The notes under the pieces are model-generated. The model was given only the letters and a program-made list of their open reading frames with translations. It was not told the origin of the DNA and searched no databases. A stretch of 63,892 bases of DNA from Halorhodospira abdelmalekii (lineage in GTDB: Bacteria > Pseudomonadota > Gammaproteobacteria > Nitrococcales > Halorhodospiraceae). The translations under genes were made by a program, and so were the position numbers. The stretch covers positions 1 to 63,892 of the forward strand of contig NZ_NRRN01000014.1 of assembly GCF_016583625.1 (NCBI RefSeq), written 5' to 3'. Positions 52,710 to 63,551 of this stretch are shown piece after piece. Each line of letters starts with the position of its first letter. Position 1 is the stretch's first letter.

Positions 52710-55700
52710 TCAGTTGTCCTGGCTATGGCTGTTCTGGTTGCCGTCTTGCAGAAGCTGTTCGAGGCTCTGCAGCGCCTGATCGAAGTCCATCCGTTCGACT
52801 TGTGCCCTCAGGAGATCAGATTCCAGATTGCGGCTACGTAGGTAGCCGATGGCTGCGCGGAGAGTTGAGTCCTCAATCCACTCACTGGCCTCTAGTTGCC
52901 GACGCAGCGTCTCGACTGCCTCCAATGAGCCACCTTGATCAGCCGCTTCTCCTTCGTCCGCTTCTTCTTCGTCAGGTACGAAAGTGCTAAGCGTTTGGTG
53001 GGCCTCTGCAAGGGCGTGCTCTAGTGCATCGATAGTGTCCGCGGTAACCGGCTGATCACGCTTTAGCGCCGCATCGATTTTCTCGGCCAGCTGCTGCAAA
53101 GTTGTTGCCGCTAGGGTACCGGCAACGCCCTTAAGCGAGTGCGCAATACGGCGTGCCTCTTCGTCGCGCCCGGCGCGCAGGTGTTCAACCAGTGGGGCGT
53201 AGTCGCTCTCTAGGCTGTCTCGGAAGCGCCGCAGCAGGCGGGTGTAAACGGCATTGTCGCCGCTGAGCTGACGACGACCACGGGTCAGATCGAAGCCGGC
53301 TAACTTGGCGGGCAGAGTCGCTGCGGCCGGCTTTTCGGTCGGCTCCGCAGCAACCGTTGCTCCGGTTGTTGCGGAGTCGGTTACTGTAAGATGAGCTGCC
53401 AGTGTGGCGTAGAGTTCTTCGCTCTCAATCGGTTTGCCCAAATGGGCGTCGACGCCGGCCTCGAAGGCACGTCGACGATCGTCGTCCATCACAGCGGCCG
53501 ACAGCGCGATAATGGGACCACCATAGCCCTCCGCTCGCAGCGTCCGGGTGGCCTCGAAGCCGTCCATAACGGGCATCTGCAGGTCCATGAGGATCAGGCC
53601 CGGGGACTCGGCACGCACCGCCTCAATTGCCTCGACACCGTTCGCGGCTAGGCGTAAGGTCGCGCCAGTCTGCTCTAGCAGCAACTGGGCCACCTCTTGG
53701 TTGATTGCGTTATCCTCGACCAGAAGCAGCCGCTGGCCACTCAAGTCCGGCACCTGAACCGCGGGTAAAGAGCGATCCACAGTCGAACCACCCTCAGCGT
53801 GGACTAGGGCATCGTAAAGCGCAGAGGCGGTTAGCGGCTTGGCTAGGTAGCCGGTAATCAGCGACTCAGGCATATCGAGCTCTTCTCGGGCGTAGGCGCT
53901 GACCATCAGGATGGGCGATCGGGTCTGGGTTAACTCACCACTCCGATGGAGTCGCTCAATCGCCTCGCAGGTTTCGCCCCCATCCATGCCGCCAGGCATC
54001 ATCCAGTCGAGCAGGATGAAGTCGAACGGCTCGCCGCGTCGTTCAGCGGCAATGATTCGTTCAATCGCTGTCTCGCCACTGGCCGCCTCCTCGGTGATGT
54101 AGTGGCAGTGATGGAGCAGTTCTCGCGTGATTTGGCGTGCGCTCGCCTGGTCATCGACGATCAACACTCGACGCCCTTGAGTATCGGGGCAGGTGATGGC
54201 CTCTCCATGATTGGGACCGAGGGGGAGGAGCAAGGTGAAGCTGAAAGTGCTGCCTTTGCCGAGGGTGGTCTCCACATCTAGCCTCCCCCCCATCTTCTCT
54301 ACCAGCCGTCGGCTGATCACCAACCCAAGGCCGGTGCCGCCGTACTGGCGAGTGGTGGAGGTATCGGCCTGGCTAAAGGGGCGAAACAAGCGGGCGAGCT
54401 GCTCTTCGCTCATGCCGATGCCGGTGTCGCGGATGTGAAAGCGCAGCGTAGCCCGTTCATTGGACCGGTCATCGCCATGGGTATCGACATGGGTATCGGC
54501 TGGCGGTGCAATCTCGCGGATGCCAAACTCCACGGTTCCACCGTTACCGGTAAACTTGATGGCGTTACTGAGCAAATTGCCGAGCACCTGAGCGAGGCGC
54601 AGAGAGTCGCCGATTAGGGTCCGTGGTAGATTAGGCGGAATATCGTAGAGAAGCTCTAGCCCCTTAAAGTGGGCCTTTTCGCCGAATAAAGTCGCCATCT
54701 GTTCGACGACTTCGTGGAGCTTGAACTCACGGGATTCCAATTCCAGTCGTCCAGCCTCGATCTTGGAGAAGTCGAGGACGTCGTTGAGAATACCGAGCAG
54801 CATCCGCGAAGACTGGTAGATCTTGCGTACCTGGTCGCGCTGCCTTTCGTCAAGACGGGTCTGTGCTAGCAGTTGACTTAGGCCAATGACTGCATTCATC
54901 GGGGTGCGGATCTCGTGACTCATATTGGCGAGAAATTCGCTCTTGGAGCGGCTGGCGCGCTCGGCCTCTGTGCGGGCGAGTTCCAGTGCTTCCTGTTGTT
55001 GCTTGCGCTCGGTAACGTCGTTCTGGACTCCGAAGTGACCGGTCAGACGACCTTGCTCATCGTAGAGGCAGATATAATCGCCATCGATAATAATCGGTTT
55101 TCCATCTACTCGCTGCTCGTGCGTCTCTACATGCGCACGGCCCCGATCGAGCAGATCCCTCCATATCTGACGACCGTGCTTTAAATCGTGGGCGAACAGG
55201 TCGTTGCCGGTTAGGCCGAGAAGATCCTGCTCCTCAGCACCGTACTGATCCAACATAGCCCGGTTAACCTTAGTCATCCGCTGATGCGCCATGACGTAGT
55301 CGAGCAGCGCCTCCTTCTCCTCTTCATTGGCGCCGTTCCAGTCGATCGGTTCATCCAGCATCATGAAGAAAAAGCCGCTCACCGATTGGGCGAAGAAGGC
55401 GTCGAGCCGGGCCTTGTTATCGGCGAGTTCTCTTTCGGCTTGCGTACGCTCGGTTACGTCATGGATGTAGCCGTGCCATAGCGTGCCTCCATCGTCAAGT
55501 GGTTCCGGCGTGGCGTGACCCTCCACCCAGATCAGGCCCTTGGTGGGGTGGTTGACTCGGTAGATTTCGTGCCATGGCGTTAACGTTTGGGCTGATTGTT
55601 CGATGGAGTGGGCAATACCGCTCCGGTCTTTATCGCAGATGATATCGAACACAGGAGTGGCGCTGTCCGCTACTTGATCGGGGGTGGTGCCGTAGATCTC

Positions 55701-57392
55701 CCTTATGCCCTGACTGGCATAGACAAAGGCCGAGTGGCCATCGGGCCAGATTCGGTATTGGTAGACGAAACCAGGCAGCTGCGCTGCGAGTGAAGTAAGC
55801 TGATTGCGTGTCGATTCCAATTCCTGCCGGGTGCGTTCGATACTGGAGAGATCCTGGATGATCGACCAGATGACCTCACGCCCCTCCGGGGTGGTGGTCT
55901 TAAAGCCGTAGAGCAGGACCGGATAGCGCGAGCCGTCTTTGCGGATGTACTCCTTGCGGAATGGTCCGTAGCGTCCGGTGCGTTCCAACGACTCAAGCTG
56001 AGCCTGTTCTTCGGCCATGTACGCCTTCGGTGTGACCCGCCAGTAGTCGAGCTGCAGGAACTCTTCTCGGGTATACCCAGTGGGCTCGATGATGGCGTTG
56101 TTAAAGTCGAGGAAGGCACCGGTGGCGTAGTCATTCATGGCGATGCCTACCGGCGAGAGCTCGAACAGAGTGCGGAACTTCGCCTCCGCTGCAGCAAGCC
56201 GCTGGCGGCTCTCTTCCTCATTGGTGATGTCGCGGTTGACCCCGACTACGCGCACGGCCGAACCGGTACTGTCGCGGATGATCCGGGCTTGGCCGTGCAG
56301 GGTGCGGATCGCTCCGTCAGAGGCACGGCGGATCGTCAGTCGGGTGTCGAACGGCTGTTCGGAACACACAGCAGTCTGGAAAGCCGCTATGGCCGCTTCG
56401 CGCGATTCCGGCAGTAGGGCGTCGGTCCAATCCTCGAAACTGTAGCCGAAGTCGCTCGGCTGGATGCCGTAGAGGCGTAACATGCCCTCGTCCCATTCGA
56501 GGTGACCGCTGGTTAGGTCGTAGTCCCAGATGCCGAGTTCGGCTGCGGAGGTGGCCAAGGCCAGACGGTCGGTCAGCGCTTGTCGGGTCTTTTCGGCCTC
56601 CTTTTCGGCGGTGATGTCGCGACCGGTGCCACGAAAGCCGGTCAGTTCGCCGTACTCATTGAGGATGGGCAGACCGCTGACGCGCTGATGGACTACCTGG
56701 CCATCGGAGCGGATGGAGATGTGTTCAAGATCCCGCCACGAACTTTTGTTCTGGGCGTAGTCGGTGAGCAGGTTGCGGACACGCTCGGCCTCTTCATCCG
56801 GCATAAATTCAAACGGCGAGCGACCGATGATCTCGTTGACCGGGTAGCCTAAGAGCGGTTCCGCAGGTGAGGTCACGAACAGGTAGACTCCCTGGGCGTC
56901 GATCTCCCAGATGTACTCCCCGGCCGCCTGAGCGACGTCGCGGAAGCGCTGCTCGCTCTGCCCAAGATCGCGGAGGGCTTGCTTTTGCTCGCTGATATTG
57001 CGGAATACGGCCAGCAACAGGGTCCGTTCCCGAGCCGGCAGCAGTACCACTGAGACCCGCACGTCGATGATTCTGCCGTCTTTGCAACGGTGTTGAGTCT
57101 CGAAGTCGTCCTGCCCCTGTTCAAAGATGGTACGGATGTGTGCGGCGATCTCTTCCGGTGTTTCGAGGGCCTCATAATCGGCGATGTGGAGAGTGGCGAA
57201 CTCCTCAGCCGTATAGCCGAGCTGCTCATGGGCGATCCGATTGAACCGCACCGGCAGGCCGCTGTCGGCATCGATGAGCAGGGTGGCATCGGGGTAGAGT
57301 TCAAAAAGGGCGGAGTGAATCTCCCGCTCATCAAGATGCTCCTCCGTGCTGTCGTCCACTTCGATGCTCTCCTCTGCGACCTTGGGCAGCAA
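52710..57392 (-). CDS. Six-PAS hybrid histidine kinase with two receivers and HPt
   Basis: 1560 residues, no membrane helix, so a cytoplasmic sensor. About six PAS/PAC units (roughly 25-135, 145-265, 275-392, 400-520, 525-650, 655-797) are followed by HisKA with His826 in SHEIRTP. The HATPase has NAIKF, DTGIGM and GGTGLGL (about 930-1055). Receiver 1 has Asp1129 (ILLDWMMP), receiver 2 has Asp1270 (LILMDLQMP), and HPt has His1418 (IAHSLKG). A full phosphorelay is thus in one chain. The start appears to be TTG at 57392 without a good ribosome site; it is uncertain. The next gene, REC-GGDEF, is the likely output. Confidence 0.94.
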   Translation of the reverse strand: MLPKVAEESIEVDDSTEEHLDEREIHSALFELYPDATLLIDADSGLPVRFNRIAHEQLGYTAEEFATLHIADYEALETPEEIAAHIRTIFEQGQDDFETQHRCKDGRIIDVRVSVVLLPARERTLLLAVFRNISEQKQALRDLGQSEQRFRDVAQAAGEYIWEIDAQGVYLFVTSPAEPLLGYPVNEIIGRSPFEFMPDEEAERVRNLLTDYAQNKSSWRDLEHISIRSDGQVVHQRVSGLPILNEYGELTGFRGTGRDITAEKEAEKTRQALTDRLALATSAAELGIWDYDLTSGHLEWDEGMLRLYGIQPSDFGYSFEDWTDALLPESREAAIAAFQTAVCSEQPFDTRLTIRRASDGAIRTLHGQARIIRDSTGSAVRVVGVNRDITNEEESRQRLAAAEAKFRTLFELSPVGIAMNDYATGAFLDFNNAIIEPTGYTREEFLQLDYWRVTPKAYMAEEQAQLESLERTGRYGPFRKEYIRKDGSRYPVLLYGFKTTTPEGREVIWSIIQDLSSIERTRQELESTRNQLTSLAAQLPGFVYQYRIWPDGHSAFVYASQGIREIYGTTPDQVADSATPVFDIICDKDRSGIAHSIEQSAQTLTPWHEIYRVNHPTKGLIWVEGHATPEPLDDGGTLWHGYIHDVTERTQAERELADNKARLDAFFAQSVSGFFFMMLDEPIDWNGANEEEKEALLDYVMAHQRMTKVNRAMLDQYGAEEQDLLGLTGNDLFAHDLKHGRQIWRDLLDRGRAHVETHEQRVDGKPIIIDGDYICLYDEQGRLTGHFGVQNDVTERKQQQEALELARTEAERASRSKSEFLANMSHEIRTPMNAVIGLSQLLAQTRLDERQRDQVRKIYQSSRMLLGILNDVLDFSKIEAGRLELESREFKLHEVVEQMATLFGEKAHFKGLELLYDIPPNLPRTLIGDSLRLAQVLGNLLSNAIKFTGNGGTVEFGIREIAPPADTHVDTHGDDRSNERATLRFHIRDTGIGMSEEQLARLFRPFSQADTSTTRQYGGTGLGLVISRRLVEKMGGRLDVETTLGKGSTFSFTLLLPLGPNHGEAITCPDTQGRRVLIVDDQASARQITRELLHHCHYITEEAASGETAIERIIAAERRGEPFDFILLDWMMPGGMDGGETCEAIERLHRSGELTQTRSPILMVSAYAREELDMPESLITGYLAKPLTASALYDALVHAEGGSTVDRSLPAVQVPDLSGQRLLLVEDNAINQEVAQLLLEQTGATLRLAANGVEAIEAVRAESPGLILMDLQMPVMDGFEATRTLRAEGYGGPIIALSAAVMDDDRRRAFEAGVDAHLGKPIESEELYATLAAHLTVTDSATTGATVAAEPTEKPAAATLPAKLAGFDLTRGRRQLSGDNAVYTRLLRRFRDSLESDYAPLVEHLRAGRDEEARRIAHSLKGVAGTLAATTLQQLAEKIDAALKRDQPVTADTIDALEHALAEAHQTLSTFVPDEEEADEGEAADQGGSLEAVETLRRQLEASEWIEDSTLRAAIGYLRSRNLESDLLRAQVERMDFDQALQSLEQLLQDGNQNSHSQDN

Positions 57393-57584
57393 GGCCTTGA
57401 AAAAGCAGGGCAGGGTAGGCTAAAGGATTCACCCAACCCGACTTACAGTGCGGATTACACCGTGAGAGTAGGGGGTGATGTGTCGGCTTGTCCAGTCGCT
57501 CTCGTTGCCGCATGATCTTCTGGATTTCCTTAGCCTCAAAGAGTAAATTGTAATTCTGTACGACGCCCACTAAGGGGAACGGCA

Positions 57585-60011
57585 GTGGAGAGTACAGAGG
57601 ATCGGCCGGCGGGATCGGAGCGTACTGCCACCTCAAGTACGAGCAACGCGGCCCGGAGTCGTACCGATGACAGCGGCACCGCTTGGCGGCGCCCTTTAGG
57701 TGTTGCAACGGCCCTGGCGGTCTTCTTTTTGCTGCTCGCGGTCGGTTTGTCCTTGGCTTGGAACTTGGACCGGGCAGCGAATACTCGCGACCAGCTAGCC
57801 GTGGCCCAGGCCCGTGCCTTCTTTGATCAGATCCTCTGGGTGCGGCGCTGGAATGCGGGCCACGACGCCGTCTACGTCCCAGCCTCTGAGCATACGCCGC
57901 CTAATCCCTACCTAACCCAGGTCGAGCGGCGCGATATCGAAGTCGATGAAGAGCTGACGCTGACCCAGGTCAACCCCTCCTATATGACCCGCCAGATCGC
58001 GGAGATGACCGCCCATCACTCCGGGGTTCGCTTTCGGATCACCAGCCTCGATCCGATTCGTCCGCAGAATACGGCGCTGCCGTGGGAGGAAGCGGCGCTG
58101 CATACCTTTGAGGCAGGCAAGAAGGAGTACGGAGAGTGGGTGGATGAGGGGGAGGGCAGTCGTTTTCGCTATATGGCGCCACTGATTACCGAGCAGGCGT
58201 GCCTCCAGTGCCACGAGCAGCAGGGCTATCGGCTCAACGATATTCGCGGCGGTATCAGTGTCACCCTGCCCGAAGGGGCAGCGATGCCGTGGGCGACGCT
58301 GGTTGCCAGTCACTCCCTGATGCTGATCGTCGGGCTCCTGCTGATTGTCGTGGCGCACCGCTCGCTGCGCCGATCCTACTCCCTATTGGATCGGGCCAAC
58401 CGGAGCAAGAGCGAATTCCTCGCCAATATGAGCCATGAGATCCGCACCCCGATGAACGCAATCATCGGTCTGAGCGAGATCCTTCTCGATACCACCGAAT
58501 CGCCACCGCAGCGCACCCATTTGAAGCGAATCGTCGGCTCATCCCGCGTTCTGCTGGAGATCCTTAACGATATTCTCGATTACTCAAAGATTGAGGCCGG
58601 AAAGCTAGAACTCGATGCACGCCCCTTCCCATTGTCTCAGCTGCGCGAGCAAGTGGAGACGCTTTTTGCCTCCGTCGCTTGTGATCAAGGGCTTGAGTTG
58701 CGCTGCGAGTGGGCCTCGGGCGTGCCGGAGCGGGTCGTCGGTGACCCTCTGCGCCTGGCTCAGGTGCTGATCAACCTGGTCAGCAATGCCATTAAGTTCA
58801 CCGAGCATGGCTACGTTACGCTTCGTCTTAAGCCACTACAGGTGGAGCCCGAGCAAGTCGAGCTCCGCTTCGCCGTGACAGACAGCGGGATCGGGATTGC
58901 CCCCGAACAGCTAGAAGGCCTCTTCAAGGCCTTCTCTCAAGTCGACAGTTCGGCAACGCGGCGTTATGGGGGGACGGGCCTGGGTTTGGCACTGAGCAGC
59001 CAATTGGTCGCCCGCATGGGGGGTACGCTGCAGGTCGAATCGACCCCGGGGGAGGGGAGCTGCTTCTTTTTCGATGTCACGTTGCCGACGGCGCCCGATG
59101 AGGCCGCACCATCGCCAGCTACCGCGGCGGCAATAACGGCCAATGAACCGGAGGTGGTAGCACCCGATCTGCGGGAGCGTTCGCTGCTGTTGGTCGAAGA
59201 CAACGCCCTAAACCAGGAGGTAGCCTGCTATCTGTTATCCAAGACCGGGGCGACTGTCACCATCGCGACGGATGGCCAGGAGGCCGTTACGCTGTGCGAG
59301 CAGCAGACCTACGATCTGATTTTGATGGACCTGCAGATGCCGGTGATGGACGGCTTCGAGGCGACGCGCCGGATTCGCATGATCACTCCCGAGGTCCCGA
59401 TCATCGCCTTATCGGCAGCGGTGCTTCCGGCCGATCGGGAGCGCGCGCGCGCCGCCGGAGTCGATGCACACTTGGCCAAACCGGTTGCCTCGGCTGCGCT
59501 CTTTGCCGAGCTACGGCAGTGGCTCGACCACGGCCATGGCGGAGGCGCAGCGTCTCATGCGGCCGATGGGGGGGCGAGTGCTGTACCGGAGATACACGCC
59601 GGAGCCGGCCTGCACGTGGTGGTAGCAGAGGATGAGCCGACCAGTCGCTGGTTGGCAGAGCACGCTCTGCGTCGCTGCGGCGCGACGGTTACCGCAGTTA
59701 CCAACGGTGAAGAGGCCGTCGCGGCGTGGCGGCGTGAGCGCCCCGATCTGCTGTTGCTCGATGTCGAGATGCCGGTTCTTAATGGTCCGCAGACGGTGCG
59801 TCGGATCCGCGATGAGGAGGCAGCGATCGCACACGCGACGACCATTGTCCTGCTCAGCGCGCATAGTGAGGACGAACTGCGTCAGTGCTGCGCTGACTTA
59901 GCGGTCGACGGCTACCTGAGCAAGCCGCTGGAGCGCTCTCGTCTTGCCGATCTGCTGCGCATGGTGTCGAGCATTTTGAGCGAAGAGGAGGGAGGTCGCG
60001 GCCCGGCTTGA
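57585..60011 (+). CDS. Hybrid histidine kinase with a c-type-heme-like periplasmic sensor
   Basis: 808 residues, GTG start after AAGGGGA. TM1 about 37-60, periplasmic domain about 61-232, TM2 about 235-257. The periplasmic domain resembles Tll0287/DUF3365 and carries C206-L-Q-C209-H210 followed by GYRLNDIRGGISV, a CxxCH heme-attachment motif typical of that family. HisKA His284 (SHEIRTP), HATPase (NAIKF, DSGIGI, GGTGLGL), and two receivers (LILMDLQMP and LLLLDVEMP) follow. There is no HPt, so output needs one elsewhere; the divergent kinase has one. A redox or gas signal is plausible. Confidence 0.93.
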   Translation: MESTEDRPAGSERTATSSTSNAARSRTDDSGTAWRRPLGVATALAVFFLLLAVGLSLAWNLDRAANTRDQLAVAQARAFFDQILWVRRWNAGHDAVYVPASEHTPPNPYLTQVERRDIEVDEELTLTQVNPSYMTRQIAEMTAHHSGVRFRITSLDPIRPQNTALPWEEAALHTFEAGKKEYGEWVDEGEGSRFRYMAPLITEQACLQCHEQQGYRLNDIRGGISVTLPEGAAMPWATLVASHSLMLIVGLLLIVVAHRSLRRSYSLLDRANRSKSEFLANMSHEIRTPMNAIIGLSEILLDTTESPPQRTHLKRIVGSSRVLLEILNDILDYSKIEAGKLELDARPFPLSQLREQVETLFASVACDQGLELRCEWASGVPERVVGDPLRLAQVLINLVSNAIKFTEHGYVTLRLKPLQVEPEQVELRFAVTDSGIGIAPEQLEGLFKAFSQVDSSATRRYGGTGLGLALSSQLVARMGGTLQVESTPGEGSCFFFDVTLPTAPDEAAPSPATAAAITANEPEVVAPDLRERSLLLVEDNALNQEVACYLLSKTGATVTIATDGQEAVTLCEQQTYDLILMDLQMPVMDGFEATRRIRMITPEVPIIALSAAVLPADRERARAAGVDAHLAKPVASAALFAELRQWLDHGHGGGAASHAADGGASAVPEIHAGAGLHVVVAEDEPTSRWLAEHALRRCGATVTAVTNGEEAVAAWRRERPDLLLLDVEMPVLNGPQTVRRIRDEEAAIAHATTIVLLSAHSEDELRQCCADLAVDGYLSKPLERSRLADLLRMVSSILSEEEGGRGPA

Positions 60012-60107
60012 ACAGTACGGCCCGAGTACGGCCCGAATCGTCTCCAGCCGCCTGAGCGCGCCGGCCCGCTGGTCCACTTCTTTCACCCCTTTCACAAGGT
60101 ACTGATC

Positions 60108-63100
60108 TTATGTTGCGAACTCAATCAGCAGATCCTTAGCCTCGATCTGACTGCCAGGCTGCACATGCACCGCCTTGACCTCCCCATCGCGCTCGGCGTG
60201 CAGCCCCATCTCCATCTTCATCGCCTCAATGGTCAGCAGCAGATCACCAGCCTTGACCTTCTGCCCCGCTGTCGCGGCCACTGCGGCGACCACGCCGGGC
60301 GTGGGGGCACCGACGTGGGCAGGATTGCCCGCCTCGGCCTTAGGTGTCTGCACCACGTTGGCCTTGGCCTTACTGTCTGCTACCCGGACGGTGCGGGGCT
60401 GGCCGTTGAGCTCAAAGAAGACGCGGCGATCGCCGTCGTCACCCGGCTCGCTAACGGTCATCAGCCGGATCTCCAGCGTCTTACCGTGATCGATGTCGAC
60501 GCTGATCTCCTCCCCCGGCTCCATGCCGTAGAAGAAATTGCGTGTCGGCAAAGCGCGCACCGGACCAAAGCGCTCACGCCGCTGCATGTACTCGGTGAAG
60601 ACCTTCGGGTACATCAGATAACCGTTAAGATCCTCATCGTCGATTTCGGCACCGTCGAGCACATCGCTCACCTGCTGCCGGGCCGCTTCCAGGTCGAGGG
60701 GGTCGAGATGCTTGCCGGGGCGCCCGCGCAGCGGCTGCTCCCCTTTGAGTACTTTCTGCTGGATGCCTTCCGGCCAACCACCGGGCGGCTGACCTAAATT
60801 GCCGCGCAGCATGTCGATGACCGAATCGGGGAAGCTCACATCGACTGCGGGGTCCTCGACCTGCTCGCGCGTGATCCCCTGGCTCACCATCATCAGCGCC
60901 ATATCCCCCACCACTTTGGAGGAGGGCGTGACCTTGACGATGTCACCGAAGATTTGGTTGGCGTCGGCGTAGGCCTGCGCGACCTCATGCCAGCGCTCCT
61001 CCAGCCCCATGGCGCGAGCCTGCGCCTTGAGGTTGGTGAACTGCCCGCCCGGCATCTCGTGGAGGTAGACCTCGGACGACGGCGCCTGCTGACCGGTCTC
61101 GAAAGCGGCGTAGTGGGCCCGCACTTGCTCCCAGTAGTTGGAGATCGCGCGCACCTTCTCCATGTCGAAGCCGGTGTCCCGCTCGGTGTGCCGCAACGCC
61201 TCGACGATAGAGCCGAAGACCGGCTGCGAGGTGTTGCCGGAGAAGGCATCCATGGCCACATCGGCCACATCGACGCCGACATCGGCCGCCGCGAGGATGG
61301 TGGCACCGGCAATGCCGCTGGTATCGTGGGTGTGGAAGTGGATCGGCAGCCCGACCTCCTCTTTGAGCGCTGGGAAGAGCACCCGCGCTGCGGCCGGCTT
61401 GAGCAGCCCGGCCATATCCTTCACCCCAAGGATGTGGGCGCCGGCATCCCGCAGCTCTTTGCCCATTTTGACGTAGTACTTAAGATCGTATTTGGGTCGG
61501 CCGGGGTCGAGGATGTCGCCGGTATAGCAGATCGTACCCTCGCACACTTTGCCGGTCTCTAGCACCGCATCCATCGCCACACGCATGTTCTCGACCCAGT
61601 TGAGGCTGTCGAAGACACGGAAGACGTCCACACCGCTCGCGGCGGCCTGGTGGACGAAGGTGCGCACGACGTTGTCCGGATAGTTGGTGTAGCCCACGCC
61701 GTTCGAACCGCGCAGCAGCATCTGCGTCATCACGTTCGGCATCGCCTCGCGGATCTGCCGCAGTCGCTGCCAGGGGCACTCCTGCAGGAAGCGATAGGCG
61801 ACATCGAAGGTCGCCCCGCCCCAGCACTCGACACTAAAAAGCTGCGGCAGGTTGGCAGCGTATGCCGGCGCCACCCGCACCATGTCGAAGGTGCGCATGC
61901 GGGTCGCCAGCAGCGACTGGTGGGCATCTCGCATGGTGGTATCGGTGAGCAGCAGCTCCTTACGACTGGCCAACCAGTCGGCCACCGCCTGTGGCCCCTG
62001 CTCTTCTAGCAGGTTGCGGGTCCCTGGTACCGGCTCGCCCTGGGGGGCCGGCGGCGTCGGCAGCGGGATCCCCGCCGCCGGTCGGGGGCGATCGAGGGCT
62101 TCCGGGTGGCCGTTGACGGTGATCTCCGCCAGATAGGTCAACAGCCGGGTGGCCCGATCTCGACGCTTGTCAAAATCGAAGAGCTCCGGCGTCGTGTCGA
62201 TAAAGCGTGTGCTATAGGTATTGTCGAGGAAGACGGGGTGCTTGAGCAGATTCTCCACAAACGGGATATTGGTGGAGACCCCACGGATGCGGAACTCGCG
62301 CAGAGCGCGATCCATCCGCGCGATCGTCTCCGCCGGTGTCGGCGCCCAAGCCGTCACTTTCACCAGCAGCGAGTCGTAGTAGCGGGTAATGACACCGCCG
62401 GCGTAAGCCGTGCCGCCATCGAGCCGGATGCCCATGCCGGTCGCCGAGCGGTAGGCCGTAATACGGCCGTAATCGGGGATGAAATTATCCTGCGGGTCCT
62501 CCGTGGTGACCCGACACTGCATAGCGTGACCGTTGAGCCAAATCTCGCTCTGGTCCGCCTTGCCCGTAGCCGTGGCCAGGTGCTCGCCTTCAGCGATACG
62601 GATCTGCGCCTTAACGATGTCGATCCCGGTAACCTCTTCGGTCACGGTGTGTTCGACCTGGATGCGCGGATTGACCTCAATAAAGTAGAAGGCGCCGGTC
62701 TCCATATCCATGAGGAACTCGACCGTGCCAGCGTTCTGGTAGCCGACGTGACGCGCGACCTTAAGCCCCAGCTCACAGACCTCGGCGCGCTGCTCCGGGG
62801 TCAGGTACGGCGCGGGCGCCCGCTCTACGACCTTCTGGTTGCGCCGCTGCACCGTGCAGTCGCGCTCAAAGAGATGATAGAGGCCGCCGTGGGTATCGCC
62901 GAGCACCTGCACCTCGACGTGGCGGGCCCGCTCGATCATCTTCTCAAGGTAACCTTCGCCACTGCCGAAGGCAGCTTCCGCCTCGCGTCGCCCCTCCAGG
63001 ACTTTGATTTCCAGCTCTTCGGGGCCGCGAATCGGCCGCATACCGCGCCCACCACCGCCCCAGGAGGCTTTGAGCATCAGCGGGTAGCCGATCTCATCGG

Positions 63101-63551
63101 CCCAACGCCGGGCGGCCTCTATATCCTCGCCGAGCACCTCGGAGGCGGGAATGACCGGCACACCGGCGTCGATCGCCACACGCCGTGCGCTCGCCTTATC
63201 CCCGAGGGCGCGCATCGTCTCCGCGCGCGGCCCGATAAAGGTGATGCCGGCGCGCTCGCAGGCGTCAACCAGCCGCGGATTCTCCGAGAGCAGCCCGTAG
63301 CCAGGGTGAATGGCATCCGCTCCGGCCATCTTCGCGACCCGGATGACCTCGTCGATGGACAGATACGCCTCGACCGGCCCCATGCCTTCACCGATCTGAT
63401 AGGCCTCATCCGCCTTGAAGCGATGGAGCCCAAGCTTATCCTCTTGGGCGTAGATCGCGACGGTGCGCTTACCGAGCTCATTCGCCGCGCGCATCACCCG
63501 GATGGCGATCTCGCCACGATTGGCAATCAAGATTTTGTGAAACTGAGCCAT
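60108..63551 (-). CDS. pyc: Pyruvate carboxylase, single chain
   Basis: 1147 residues from ATG 63551 (MAQFHKILIANRGEIAIRVMR in part), with GGGGAATCA upstream. N-terminal biotin carboxylase with ATP-grasp (KASWGGGGRGM, EVNPRIQVEHTVTEE), a central carboxyltransferase (LLTDTTMRDAHQSLLATRMR in part, ECWGGATFDVAYRF, FHTHDTSGIAG), and a C-terminal biotinyl domain with the biotin Lys in EAMKMEMG. It makes oxaloacetate from pyruvate and bicarbonate for anaplerosis. It appears to be transcribed alone. Confidence 0.97.
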   Translation of the reverse strand: MAQFHKILIANRGEIAIRVMRAANELGKRTVAIYAQEDKLGLHRFKADEAYQIGEGMGPVEAYLSIDEVIRVAKMAGADAIHPGYGLLSENPRLVDACERAGITFIGPRAETMRALGDKASARRVAIDAGVPVIPASEVLGEDIEAARRWADEIGYPLMLKASWGGGGRGMRPIRGPEELEIKVLEGRREAEAAFGSGEGYLEKMIERARHVEVQVLGDTHGGLYHLFERDCTVQRRNQKVVERAPAPYLTPEQRAEVCELGLKVARHVGYQNAGTVEFLMDMETGAFYFIEVNPRIQVEHTVTEEVTGIDIVKAQIRIAEGEHLATATGKADQSEIWLNGHAMQCRVTTEDPQDNFIPDYGRITAYRSATGMGIRLDGGTAYAGGVITRYYDSLLVKVTAWAPTPAETIARMDRALREFRIRGVSTNIPFVENLLKHPVFLDNTYSTRFIDTTPELFDFDKRRDRATRLLTYLAEITVNGHPEALDRPRPAAGIPLPTPPAPQGEPVPGTRNLLEEQGPQAVADWLASRKELLLTDTTMRDAHQSLLATRMRTFDMVRVAPAYAANLPQLFSVECWGGATFDVAYRFLQECPWQRLRQIREAMPNVMTQMLLRGSNGVGYTNYPDNVVRTFVHQAAASGVDVFRVFDSLNWVENMRVAMDAVLETGKVCEGTICYTGDILDPGRPKYDLKYYVKMGKELRDAGAHILGVKDMAGLLKPAAARVLFPALKEEVGLPIHFHTHDTSGIAGATILAAADVGVDVADVAMDAFSGNTSQPVFGSIVEALRHTERDTGFDMEKVRAISNYWEQVRAHYAAFETGQQAPSSEVYLHEMPGGQFTNLKAQARAMGLEERWHEVAQAYADANQIFGDIVKVTPSSKVVGDMALMMVSQGITREQVEDPAVDVSFPDSVIDMLRGNLGQPPGGWPEGIQQKVLKGEQPLRGRPGKHLDPLDLEAARQQVSDVLDGAEIDDEDLNGYLMYPKVFTEYMQRRERFGPVRALPTRNFFYGMEPGEEISVDIDHGKTLEIRLMTVSEPGDDGDRRVFFELNGQPRTVRVADSKAKANVVQTPKAEAGNPAHVGAPTPGVVAAVAATAGQKVKAGDLLLTIEAMKMEMGLHAERDGEVKAVHVQPGSQIEAKDLLIEFAT

